Shown: positions 1 through 10,071 of the stretch, in pieces | Position numbering within the stretch: position 1 is the stretch's first letter | How the letters are laid out: each line of letters starts with the position of its first letter | NCBI GenBank assembly: GCA_023381515.1 | Contig: JAMCQI010000083.1 | Location: 1-15,819, forward strand | Direction: 5' to 3' | From: Chloroflexota bacterium | Lineage (GTDB): Bacteria; Chloroflexota; Anaerolineae; UBA4142 | DNA length: 15,819 nucleotides | Notes under the pieces: model-generated | What the model was told of the DNA's origin: nothing | Databases searched by the model: none | What the model saw: only the letters and a program-made list of their open reading frames with translations | Translations under genes and position numbers: made by a program

Positions 1-104
1 AGCGCCGGCTGATCGACATCCAACGCGCGTACACGGACCTCCTGCGCGAAGCGTTCCAGGCCGCTGTGGAACTCGAACGCGCCATTGGAGGCCCCATCTT
101 CTAA
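1..104 (+). CDS. CzcC-like outer-membrane efflux channel, C-terminal end (partial)
   Basis: Only the last 33 codons are in the window, read from base 3 to a TAA at 102-104. The tail has the heptad-like LIDIQRAYTDLLREAF segment followed by ELERAIGG, which is typical of the last coiled-coil helix of TolC/CzcC-type outer-membrane factors. In the family this protein forms the trimeric channel through which the RND pump and its adaptor expel metal. The adaptor gene starts 12 bp downstream behind an AGAGGA ribosome site, giving the usual C-B-A gene order. The fragment is short, so the call rests on the helix pattern plus context. Confidence 0.75.
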   Translation, partial: RRLIDIQRAYTDLLREAFQAAVELERAIGGPIF

Positions 105-116
105 AGAGGACTCATC

Positions 117-1388
117 ATGACAGATCATTTTGCTAAACATCGAAAACTCTGGATTGCCGCAATCTTTCTCTTTGGAATGGCGGCGGGTGCTTTCGTCCTT
201 GAGCTGGTATCGCATCCAGGACGCACGAAGAGCGCCGCGGCGAAGGAGTCGCCGCGCGAGGAACAGCAGCAGGACGGACGGCTCCGAATGGATGCCGCCG
301 CGCAAAGAAACATCGGTCTGCAATTCGAGCGCGCTCAACTGCGGCCAATCGAGCGCACCATCCAGGCTACGGGCGTCGTAAGCCCGAATGAGTCCCGGCT
401 GGCGCATGTGCGGCCGTTGGCCCGCGGTCGGATCGAAAGCGTGAATGTGCGTTTGGGTGATCGTGTCCGGGCCCGCCAGGTTCTGTTGGTCTACGACAAC
501 ATCGAGCTAGGCGAGGTCATCGGCCAATACAGCTCGGCCGTCGCTGCGCTCGACAAAGCGAAGGCGGATGCCGAGGTCACGCGCCGTTCGTTGGAACGGG
601 CCAAGGCGCTGGTGGATGTAGGAGCACTGTCACGAGCCGAGTTCGACAGGCGGAGCGCGGAGTACAAGACTGCGCTCGCGTCCATCGAGAGCCAGGCCGC
701 CGATCTCGCCAAGACGGAAGAAAAGCTGCACCGGTTCGGGCTCACTGAGGAGGAGGTCAGGGCGATCAACCCTCGCGAGGGCGCCGGATCGCACCGCGAG
801 CATTCTCACAGCCGGATGACGGCTCCCTTCGATGGAGTCGTCATCAAATACAACGCCGCGGCCGGCGAGACGTTCGGTCCGGAGGACGAGCCATTCACCA
901 TAGCCGATCTTTCCACCGCCTGGGTCCTGGCCGACGTTTACGAGAAGGACATCGCCCTGATTCGCGCCGGGCAGCAGGCCCGCGTCGTCACGGATTCCTA
1001 CCCGGGGGAGACGTTCCTCGGAAAGATCACCTATGTCAGCGATTTTCTGGACCCGAAGACCCGGACGGCAAAAGTTCGCTGTGAAGTCCCCAATCGCGAC
1101 GGAAGACTCAAGCTCGATATGTTCGTGACGGTGCAGTTACCCACTCCCATGGGCCGGCAGGCCTTAATGGCGCCGGCGGCCGCCATCCAGCAACTGAACG
1201 ATCGGCCGGTTGTGTTTGTGCGTAGGTCCGACGTGGAGTTCGAACCGCGCAATGTGGAATTGGGGACGCAGAGTGATGGCTGGGTTGAGGTCAAGAACGG
1301 CATCAAGGAAGGCGAGATCATGGCGACGCACGGCAGTTTCTTCCTGAAATCGACGATGCTCCGTTCACAAATTGGCGGCGAGGAATAG
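117..1388 (+). CDS. czcB: CzcB-like periplasmic adaptor of a heavy-metal RND pump
   Basis: This 423-residue membrane-fusion protein links the inner-membrane RND pump to the outer-membrane channel. Residues about 11-30 form the N-terminal membrane anchor or signal. Biotinyl-lipoyl-like halves lie at about 90-130 and 233-265, flanking an alpha-hairpin at about 133-205. The beta-barrel and membrane-proximal domains follow, with PNRDGRLKLDMFVTVQL being typical of the family near the C-terminal third. A small His cluster, SHREHSHSR at 225-233, sits at the hairpin/lipoyl junction and could touch metal; that is inference. The ATG at 117 follows an AGAGGA site. The next gene starts 9 bp after the stop, with its AGGAG overlapping the stop codon, so translation is probably coupled. 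The family is clear; the metal is inferred from the neighbouring pump. Confidence 0.92.
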   Translation: MTDHFAKHRKLWIAAIFLFGMAAGAFVLELVSHPGRTKSAAAKESPREEQQQDGRLRMDAAAQRNIGLQFERAQLRPIERTIQATGVVSPNESRLAHVRPLARGRIESVNVRLGDRVRARQVLLVYDNIELGEVIGQYSSAVAALDKAKADAEVTRRSLERAKALVDVGALSRAEFDRRSAEYKTALASIESQAADLAKTEEKLHRFGLTEEEVRAINPREGAGSHREHSHSRMTAPFDGVVIKYNAAAGETFGPEDEPFTIADLSTAWVLADVYEKDIALIRAGQQARVVTDSYPGETFLGKITYVSDFLDPKTRTAKVRCEVPNRDGRLKLDMFVTVQLPTPMGRQALMAPAAAIQQLNDRPVVFVRRSDVEFEPRNVELGTQSDGWVEVKNGIKEGEIMATHGSFFLKSTMLRSQIGGEE

Positions 1389-1397
1389 GAGCGCCGG

Positions 1398-4478
<3,081 letters not shown>

Positions 4479-4485
4479 GGGACAA

Positions 4486-4806
4486 ATGAAAGAGATCAAA
4501 GCTATCATTCAGGAATTCATGCTGCCAAAGGTCGTAGATGCGCTTCGTGAGCATCCGGAATTTCCGGGGCTCACGATCTCTCGAGTAAGGGGTTTGGGCA
4601 GGTACGAAACGGGGGAGGAACTTTCCGAAACATCGCCCAAAATGAAGCTCGAAATCGTTGTTCCGAGCGCACTCGTGGACACTGTGGTCGAACTCATTCG
4701 CTCAGCGGCCCACACGGGCCGGCCGGGTGACGGAAAGATATTTGTATCGTCCGTCGAAGCGGTCGTCAGGATCAGCACTGGTGAAAGGGATCGGGAGGCG
4801 CTTTAA
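4486..4806 (+). CDS. PII-like signalling protein linked to metal RND operon (PII-NG type)
   Basis: The ATG at 4486 is chosen because it follows GAGGGA overlapping the pump stop and aligns with the PII N-terminus (MKEIKAII); a longer reading frame begins inside czcA. The 106-residue product keeps the PII core: KMKLEIVVP, then TGRPGDGKIFV (GDGKIF at 81-86, nucleotide-binding B-loop region) and VVRISTGE (about 93-100). Compared with GlnB the T-loop is about 7 residues shorter. The Gln that helps bind Mg-ATP/2-oxoglutarate (GFGRQ in GlnB) is Tyr40 here, the uridylylated YRGAEY segment is missing, and RIRTGE has become RISTGE. A PII subgroup next to heavy-metal RND genes has been described (PII-NG). 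It probably senses nucleotide or metal state for the pump; that role is inferred. Confidence 0.85.
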   Translation: MKEIKAIIQEFMLPKVVDALREHPEFPGLTISRVRGLGRYETGEELSETSPKMKLEIVVPSALVDTVVELIRSAAHTGRPGDGKIFVSSVEAVVRISTGERDREAL

Positions 4807-4811
4807 CGCGT

Positions 4812-4973
4812 ATGCGGGCATCGCGACGTCAACGGCGTGCCATCGAAAGGCGATCGCGAAGAGCCGCGATCGTCGTGATCATCTCCGTCACCGTTTTGGT
4901 GATCATCGGGTTCATTGCGGAATGGTTGCGTCGAAGAGGCTGGCTCGGGCGCCGCCGTCGCGAACGGCATTAG
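4812..4973 (+). CDS. 53-aa Arg-rich single-helix membrane protein
   Basis: An ATG 5 bp after the PII-like stop opens a 53-codon frame ending in TAG at 4971-4973. The product has an 18-residue cationic head, one strongly hydrophobic helix at about 19-38 (AAIVVIISVTVLVIIGFIA) and a cationic tail. Arg makes up 17 of 53 residues, placed on both sides of the helix. A GGGAGG at 4793-4798 lies rather far upstream (13 bp), so translation may rely on coupling. The ECF-type sigma gene follows 18 bp later. I recognise no family. A small membrane anti-sigma or pump-associated peptide is possible, by analogy with CnrY beside CnrH, but the sequences are not visibly alike. Chance coding is the alternative, although the clean transmembrane block and operon position argue against it. 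Confidence 0.5.
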   Translation: MRASRRQRRAIERRSRRAAIVVIISVTVLVIIGFIAEWLRRRGWLGRRRRERH

Positions 4974-4991
4974 CAAGGGCGGCTAAGAGTA

Positions 4992-5501
4992 ATGGATTCC
5001 AGCGACGAGGTGGCCTTCAGGAGCTTGCTTGAAAGATTTCAGCCCGGGATTTTTGCGTTTACGCTTGCTCTGACCGGAGACGAGAACGCAGCCGACAGCC
5101 TCGCTCAGAAGGTATTCGTTCGCGCATACCGGGCTTTGCGCCCGCGGGACGCATCGATGGCCAGTGCTACCTCGCTATATCGTCTGGCTTTTGAGGAGTG
5201 CGTCCTTCAGAGCAGAACCGAAGGGCTAAGAAGGACGCTCCAGAGATGTTGGGCCATATTCGTACCGCATACAGCAAGCACAGCGGCCGCGACGGGCGAA
5301 CTAACCGGTGGACGAGCCGCGCTTCGTGAAGGGCTACAGGCCCTTTCCGCAAAAGCGAGGATACTTCTCTTGCTGACAGAAGTCGCGCAACAGTCCGTTT
5401 CGGAATTGGCTCAGATCACCGGCAGTGAGGAAGTCGTGATCCGGAAGGAGTTGCTCAAAGCACGGCGGGATCTTTCAATGGCTTTGCGGCAGATCGAATA
5501 G
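4992..5501 (+). CDS. ECF-type RNA polymerase sigma factor
   Basis: This 169-residue protein has the two-domain ECF sigma layout. Sigma-2 lies at about 7-72, where FAFTLALTGDENAADSLAQ and VFVRAYRAL (41-49) match the usual GD..ADDL.QEVFLRAYR pattern and SLYRLAFEEC stands for region 2.4. A linker follows, then sigma-4 at about 108-165 (LREGLQALSAKARILLLLTE, then a helix-turn-helix ending KELLKARRDL). It would direct RNA polymerase to a dedicated promoter set, probably metal or envelope stress genes given the operon. No classical zinc-type or FecR anti-sigma gene follows. The only candidate partner is the small membrane protein just upstream. Sequence drift in region 2 leaves slight doubt about activity. 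Confidence 0.8.
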   Translation: MDSSDEVAFRSLLERFQPGIFAFTLALTGDENAADSLAQKVFVRAYRALRPRDASMASATSLYRLAFEECVLQSRTEGLRRTLQRCWAIFVPHTASTAAATGELTGGRAALREGLQALSAKARILLLLTEVAQQSVSELAQITGSEEVVIRKELLKARRDLSMALRQIE

Positions 5502-5506
5502 ACAAG

Positions 5507-5534
5507 ACGGGTTTAGAAACCAAGGTACGGGTTT
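5507..5534 (+). repeat. Paired ACGGGTTT direct repeat, 20-bp period
   Basis: ACGGGTTT occurs at 5507-5514 and again at 5527-5534, that is, two copies about two helical turns apart in the 83-bp gap between the sigma gene and the MauE-like gene. The geometry would suit a dimeric regulator or an internal promoter element, but two 8-mers can arise by chance and no clear -10/-35 pair is seen. Confidence 0.25.
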
Positions 5535-5584
5535 CAGACTGTCGAGTGTGGGCAGGATGCGCGCTAAGGCAGTCGTGAGGTGAT

Positions 5585-6061
5585 ATGCGGCGAAACGTGA
5601 CGATCGGTCTGAGACTGCTGTTGGGGGGCGTTCTCCTCTACGCCGCCTATACGAAAATTCGCGATCCCTGGGAGGTGTTCGCGATGTCCGTCGCCTCCTA
5701 TGGACTATTGCCTGAGTGGGCAGTGCTGGTGGTAGCTCGATCGCTTCCTTGGCTGGAAGTTATGCTTGGCCTCTTCGTCATTAGTGGTTATGCCCTACGA
5801 TACGCCTCGCTGGCAACCACCGTCCTGCTCGGCACGTTCTTCGCGGCAATGCTGTTCACGTTTGCGAGGGGTCTGGGAATTGATTGCGGCTGTTTTGGAC
5901 CGGGCGAAGCGCTCGGTCCGCGCACGCTGATGAGAGACGGCGTGCTGCTCGCGAGCTCTGTTTTGCTAACGGTCCTATGTTCCGGGCGTGTTGGGCGAGA
6001 AACGCCCAAAGACTCGAACTTACACCTGAGGAGACTATCCAATGAGAGGACGAACGATTAA
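5585..6061 (+). CDS. DoxX/MauE-like redox membrane protein
   Basis: The 158-residue product has four predicted membrane segments (about 5-22, 44-66, 74-95, 115-133) and the MauE/DoxX hallmark GIDCGCFGPG, with Cys101 and Cys103, followed by a conserved RTLMRDG. MauE-family proteins are thought to pass reducing power across the inner membrane to periplasmic thiol proteins, or to help form disulfides. The downstream thioredoxin-like gene overlaps this one by 20 bp, reproducing the mauE-mauD type pairing. The ATG at 5585 follows GTGAGGTG. The role in this metal island, perhaps maintaining thiols or maturing envelope proteins, is inference. Confidence 0.82.
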   Translation: MRRNVTIGLRLLLGGVLLYAAYTKIRDPWEVFAMSVASYGLLPEWAVLVVARSLPWLEVMLGLFVISGYALRYASLATTVLLGTFFAAMLFTFARGLGIDCGCFGPGEALGPRTLMRDGVLLASSVLLTVLCSGRVGRETPKDSNLHLRRLSNERTND

Positions 6062-6596
6062 CTTGCTGATCTGGAGCGCAGTGTGCCTTGGTCCGGCATT
6101 ATTGCACGCCCAGCAAATTCCTCGACAATCCCCCGCCTTAACAGTTCTGACTGCGGCGGGTAAGCCCCTGCAATTCGACCAGCTCCGCGGGAAGGCGGTG
6201 GTGGTCGAGTTTTTTCTGACCGAGTGCCCGCATTGTCAGCAAACGGCGCAGGTGCTGGAGCGCCTGCACCAGGAGTACCGACCCCGCGGGCTCCAAGTTG
6301 TTGCGGTGGCGTTTAACCAGGATGCACAGGCCAGGTTGCCGGGCTTCATCAAGAAGATGAATCTTTCCTTTCCAGTCGGCTTCGATACACAAATGTCCGT
6401 CTTCAAGTACCTGCAATTGTCGTTTGCCAGACGGTACTTGGTCCCATTCCTTGCCTTCATCGACGCGAGTGGGGTCATTCGGGCCCAGTTTACCGGTGAC
6501 GACGCATTTTTCCTAAACACCGAGGGCAATGTGCGAGCCAACATCGAAGCTCTCCTGAAGAGAGCGGCGCCGTCCAGCCCCGGCAAGAAGAAATGA
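6042..6596 (+). CDS. TlpA/MauD-like periplasmic thioredoxin-fold protein
   Basis: The 184-residue product begins with a signal peptide (about 1-23, hydrophobic core LLIWSAVCLGPALL, likely cut after LHA). A thioredoxin fold follows, with the redox motif FFLTECPHC giving Cys62 and Cys65. The cis-Pro region YLVPFLAFID and the following GVIRAQFTGDD fit the AhpC-TSA/Redoxin branch (TlpA, ResA, MauD). GAGGAG at 6028-6033 fixes the ATG at 6042. The start lies inside the end of the MauE-like gene, so the two are translationally linked and probably partners: the membrane protein would recharge the CPHC pair. The substrate is unknown; a disulfide reductase for cytochrome or metal-protein maturation would be reasonable. 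Confidence 0.85.
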   Translation: MRGRTINLLIWSAVCLGPALLHAQQIPRQSPALTVLTAAGKPLQFDQLRGKAVVVEFFLTECPHCQQTAQVLERLHQEYRPRGLQVVAVAFNQDAQARLPGFIKKMNLSFPVGFDTQMSVFKYLQLSFARRYLVPFLAFIDASGVIRAQFTGDDAFFLNTEGNVRANIEALLKRAAPSSPGKKK

Positions 6597-6854
6597 CACG
6601 CACAACATGGCGCCGGCGCTCCGCCCTGCGACATGATAGTTGGAGATAATACGGTGGGTTATTCAATCTGTCCATTCTCATCAGCGGCGAGTTTGCGCTG
6701 CATGCGTTTCGGCCGTATCTGTTCCTGCTTTCGTGGGAGTCGCTTTTCCAAGCGGCGCCGTGTGGCACCGCGCTCGATGGTCGCGGCGCGACGTACAGGT
6801 CCTGATGGAGTCGGGCAGTGAAGCCATTCCATAGCCCACTCTCATGGAGGAATC
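6597..6854. other. 258-bp non-coding gap before the CDF gene
   Basis: This is the widest gap in the + strand island. Short overlapping frames here (6633-6821, 6640-6834) look Arg-rich and random. A GATAAT-like hexamer at about 6646-6651 has no convincing -35 partner. GGAGG at 6846-6850 is the ribosome site of the CDF gene. The gap may separate two transcription units and carry a promoter, but none can be named. Confidence 0.5.
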
Positions 6855-7763
6855 ATGTCTGAAATAGACCATAGCCACGGAGCCGGCGCCAACGCGAGGG
6901 CACTGAAGATCGCAATCGCTCTAACCGGGGCGTATCTGATCGCCGAAGTTGCGGGTGGACTCCTGACAGGAAGCCTGGCGCTGCTGTCCGATGCTGCGCA
7001 CATGTTGACGGACGTAATGGCCCTCCTGATCGCGCTGATCGCAATAAGATTGGGGCAGAAACCAGCCGACAAGAGGCGGACATTCGGCTATTACCGGTTC
7101 GAGATTTTCGCCGCAGCAGCGAATGCGACCGTGTTGTTTCTCGTTGCAATCTACATCCTCTATGAAGCGTGGAGGCGGTTCCAGTCCCCGCCGCAAATCC
7201 AGTCAGTCCCAATGCTAATCGTAGCGGTGATCGGCCTCGCCGTTAATCTCCTTTCAATGCACGGCTGCGAGGGCGGCTCCGGCCAGAGTCTAAACATAAA
7301 AGGTGCGTACCTCGAGGTGTGGAGCGACTTGCTCGGGTCAATCGGCGTGATCGCCGCCGCACTCATTATCCGATTCACCGGTTGGCGGCAAGCCGATCCC
7401 GTAGTGGCGGTGCTGATCGGTTTTTGGGTCCTGCCGCGGACGTGGAAATTGATTTCCGCGAGCGTCAATATTCTACTCGAGGGCGTTCCGGAGGACTTGA
7501 ACCTCGCCACAATCCAGGAACGACTGCTTTCGATACCCGGCGTGCGAGGCGTACACGACCTTCACGTGTGGGCTATCACCAGCGGCAAGAACAGCTTGAC
7601 CGCTCACCTCGTCCTCGCGCCCGATCGAGACCAGGATGAGGTCCTCCGGGAAGCGTCCGCTTTGCTCGAGCGGGAGTTTGGCATCACCCATGCGACTGTC
7701 CAAATCGAGGCTTTCCGTTGCGAGCCGCAGGATCGCGAGTGCAGGTTCGAAAGCAGTGAATAA
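6855..7763 (+). CDS. czcD: CDF-family divalent metal/proton antiporter (CzcD-type)
   Basis: This 302-residue protein exports Zn, Co or Cd from cytoplasm to periplasm. Six helices are visible. TM2 carries SDAAHMLTD, with His49 and Asp53 of the transport site. TM5 carries YLEVWSD, with Glu153 and Asp157. Most Zn-type members have His-x3-Asp in TM5, so this is the Glu variant, which I recall in other bacterial CDFs, notably actinobacterial ones. The TM4-TM5 loop is short and lacks the His-rich stretch seen in many members. The C-terminal cytoplasmic domain (about 205-290) includes VHDLHVWAITSG and ends with a Cys-containing tail. The start is set by GGAGG 4 bp upstream. It lies 44 bp ahead of the P-type ATPase, a second inner-membrane exporter. 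Confidence 0.93.
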   Translation: MSEIDHSHGAGANARALKIAIALTGAYLIAEVAGGLLTGSLALLSDAAHMLTDVMALLIALIAIRLGQKPADKRRTFGYYRFEIFAAAANATVLFLVAIYILYEAWRRFQSPPQIQSVPMLIVAVIGLAVNLLSMHGCEGGSGQSLNIKGAYLEVWSDLLGSIGVIAAALIIRFTGWRQADPVVAVLIGFWVLPRTWKLISASVNILLEGVPEDLNLATIQERLLSIPGVRGVHDLHVWAITSGKNSLTAHLVLAPDRDQDEVLREASALLEREFGITHATVQIEAFRCEPQDRECRFESSE

Positions 7764-7807
7764 GGATTTGGATACTGGTAGGTGGGTACTAAGGCCAAGA
7801 AGGATGA

Positions 7808-9949
7808 GTGACCCGGATGGAGAAAGCCACTGAGCGATGTGAGTTTCGCGTCGGCAACCTGGACTGCGAGCACGAAGCGGCGGCGATCGAGCGCGGCCTG
7901 AAGGGCTTTCCGGGACTGGCTGCGGTTCGGGTGCTTCCGAAATCGGCGAGGGTACTTCTGACCTATGACCCGGCGGTGACATCGAGCGGGGCGATCCAGG
8001 AGAAACTTCGGAATCTCGGCTTTCCTCCGCAGAAAGGAATGGTGGTTGTCTCGCAGCCGAGGCTCTGGGGGAATTCGAAGGTACTCACATCGGTGGCATC
8101 CGGTGTGCTGCTGGCAGCCGGCTGGCTGATCGGCTTGGCGGGCGGGCCGCCGGCAATGTCGCTGGCCCTCTACCTTGCGGCCATCATGGTTGGGGGATAC
8201 TACTTCGGCCGCGAAGCGATCGAGAAACTCATTTTCGAGCGGCAAGTCGGCATCGAACTGCTGATGAGCATTGCGGCGGTCGTCGCCACTCTGATGGGAG
8301 AGGCAGTCGAGGGCGCGATGTTGGCTTTCCTGTATTCCATCTCCGAGGCCGCCGAAGGCTACACCGAGGAGAAGACGCGATCTGCGATCACTGCCTTGAT
8401 GGACCTGGTTCCCAAAATGGCGCTTGTTCGCCGTGACGGAGGCGAGATTGAAGTCCCGGTCGAGGAAGTCCTCGTGGGCGACATCTTCGTCGTCAAGCCC
8501 GGCCAGGCGGTGGCCACCGATGGTGTGGTGCTGGCCGGCACCTCAAGCGTCAACCAAGCCCCAGTCACCGGCGAGAGCGTCCCAGTCGAGAAGACAACTG
8601 GTGACGCGGTGTTCGCCGGCAGTATCAACGCTGAGGGCGCGCTGGAGGTACGGGCGACCAAGACTTTCGCTGACAATACGATCGCTCGCATTATCGAAAT
8701 GGTCGAGGAGGCACAGGAACGAAAGGGCGTCAGCCAGCGTTTCATCGAGCGTTTCGGCGCGCGGTACAGCCCGGTGGTTCTGATGGTAGGTGTCCTCCTC
8801 GCGATCTTGCCACCGCTGGTAGGCAGCGGTCGCTGGACGGAATGGATCGGCCGCGCGACGGTATTCATTGTGGCCGCTGCTCCTTGCGCGCTGGTTATCT
8901 CCATCCCGATTACGCTGGTGGCGGCGCTCGGTACCGGCGCCCGCCGAGGGGTGCTGATCAAGGGTGGCTTCTTCCTGGAGGAGATGGCTAAGATCCGGGT
9001 GGTTGCAGTCGATAAAACCGGTACATTGACCAGAGGGGAGCCCGAGGTGACGGACGTCCGGGTGCTCGAGGCCCCCGCTCCCGGCGGTCCCACCTCCCTG
9101 CCGGAACTGCTCGCCGTGGCGGCAGGCGTGGAACGCCTCAGTCAACATCCGCTTGCGCAAGCCATCGTCCGCCACGCTCGGAGGCAAGGCATCGCTCCGG
9201 CTGATGTGGATGATTTCCGGTCGCTGACTGGCGCGGGTGCGCGGGCTGTTTGGAATGGGAGTCTCGTTTACGTGGGGAGTCCCGATATGTTCGCCCAGAG
9301 GCTTGGTGAGGACCTGAGAGGGCAGACCAACGAGATCCGGCGTTTGCAGAGCCAGGGCAACACCGTCGTGCTCGTCGGTGGCAGAGCCGATTTATGGGGT
9401 TTAATCGCCATCCGTGATATGATCCGCCCCAATGCTCGCCAAGCCGTTGCAGCGCTACACGCGGCTGGCGTGCAGAGAGTAGTGATGCTTACGGGCGACA
9501 ACCGGCGGACCGCTCAAGCGATCGCGGGAGAGTTGGGCATTGAAGAGGCTTGGGCCGATCTCAGGCCGGAGGACAAGTTAGTGAAGGTGCGCGAATTGAG
9601 CGCGCGCCACGGGCACGTGGCAATGGTAGGAGACGGAGTGAACGATGCACCGGCGCTGGCCGAGGCCACAGTCGGAGTGGCGATGGGCGCCGCCGGGACC
9701 GACGTAGCGCTGGAGACGGCCGACGTGGCCTTGATGGCGGACGATCTGGAGCGGCTGGCGTATGCGCTGCAGTTGGCTCGGCGTACCCAGTCCGTCATCC
9801 GTCAGAATCTGGCGCTGTCCGCAATCGTGATTGGCGCTCTCGTGGCCGGCGCGGTATCGGGGGCGTTCTCCTTGCCAGTCGCCGTGGTGGGGCACGAACT
9901 CAGCGAATTGGTAGTGATCGCCAGCGGGCTGCGAATGCTGCGGGCGTGA
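7808..9949 (+). CDS. P1B-type heavy-metal translocating ATPase with APC motif
   Basis: This 713-residue pump uses ATP to export divalent metal. An N-terminal HMA-like domain (about 10-75) has NLDCEHE (Cys20) in place of GMxCxxC, related to the DCxxE type of some Zn/Cd/Pb pumps. TGES is at 254-257 (actuator), the TM6 metal motif is Ala358-Pro359-Cys360 rather than CPC, DKTGT starts at the phosphorylated Asp402, the HP pair is His447-Pro448, and GDGVND lies at 608-613. The last helix carries HELSE (696-700), close to the HEGxT position of Co/Zn P1B-4 pumps. These residues suggest Co, Zn or Cd, not Cu. The GTG at 7808 gives full length; an ATG at 7817 is an equally sensible start. A GC-rich hairpin follows the stop directly. 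Confidence 0.93.
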   Translation: MTRMEKATERCEFRVGNLDCEHEAAAIERGLKGFPGLAAVRVLPKSARVLLTYDPAVTSSGAIQEKLRNLGFPPQKGMVVVSQPRLWGNSKVLTSVASGVLLAAGWLIGLAGGPPAMSLALYLAAIMVGGYYFGREAIEKLIFERQVGIELLMSIAAVVATLMGEAVEGAMLAFLYSISEAAEGYTEEKTRSAITALMDLVPKMALVRRDGGEIEVPVEEVLVGDIFVVKPGQAVATDGVVLAGTSSVNQAPVTGESVPVEKTTGDAVFAGSINAEGALEVRATKTFADNTIARIIEMVEEAQERKGVSQRFIERFGARYSPVVLMVGVLLAILPPLVGSGRWTEWIGRATVFIVAAAPCALVISIPITLVAALGTGARRGVLIKGGFFLEEMAKIRVVAVDKTGTLTRGEPEVTDVRVLEAPAPGGPTSLPELLAVAAGVERLSQHPLAQAIVRHARRQGIAPADVDDFRSLTGAGARAVWNGSLVYVGSPDMFAQRLGEDLRGQTNEIRRLQSQGNTVVLVGGRADLWGLIAIRDMIRPNARQAVAALHAAGVQRVVMLTGDNRRTAQAIAGELGIEEAWADLRPEDKLVKVRELSARHGHVAMVGDGVNDAPALAEATVGVAMGAAGTDVALETADVALMADDLERLAYALQLARRTQSVIRQNLALSAIVIGALVAGAVSGAFSLPVAVVGHELSELVVIASGLRMLRA

Positions 9950-9950
9950 G

Positions 9951-9975
9951 GCCCGGACGTCGGATAGACCCGGGC
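9951..9975 (+). terminator. GC-rich stem-loop after the P-type ATPase stop
   Basis: GCCCGG (9951-9956) pairs with CCGGGC (9970-9975), and inside it GTC (9959-9961) pairs with GAC (9967-9969), giving about 9 bp with a 2-nt bulge and a 5-nt loop. It begins one base after the ATPase stop at the end of the + strand island. There is no T-run, so it may act as a mRNA-protecting hairpin or a factor-assisted end rather than a classical intrinsic terminator. Confidence 0.45.
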
Positions 9976-10012
9976 AGACCAAACGGGCGCCTTGTATATC
10001 ATCGCGCTCCGC

Positions 10013-10049
10013 GGGTGGAACATCGGCCTTTGCCCAATATCATCCACCC
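10013..10049. terminator. Second inverted repeat between convergent genes
   Basis: GGGTGGA (10013-10019) and TCCACCC (10043-10049) form a perfect 7-bp stem. The 23-nt loop itself holds a GGC-CTTT-GCC mini-hairpin (10025-10034). It lies between the convergent ATPase and the - strand gene ending at 10072, so it could stop transcription from either side. No T-run is present. Confidence 0.3.
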
Positions 10050-10071
10050 TGCCCGGTTTGAGGCAGCGCCG

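Noticed and set aside
4486..4806. CutA-type metal tolerance protein as the identity of the PII-like gene
   Set aside because: The GDGKIF and TGE motifs and the KLEIVVP strand are PII marks; CutA lacks them.
4658..5032. 124-codon + frame spanning the PII-like end, the small membrane gene and the sigma start
   Set aside because: Overlaps three better candidates in another frame and its product shows no fold-like pattern.
6633..6834. Two short frames in the gap before the CDF gene
   Set aside because: Arg/Ser-rich, no ribosome site, no hydrophobic or domain pattern.
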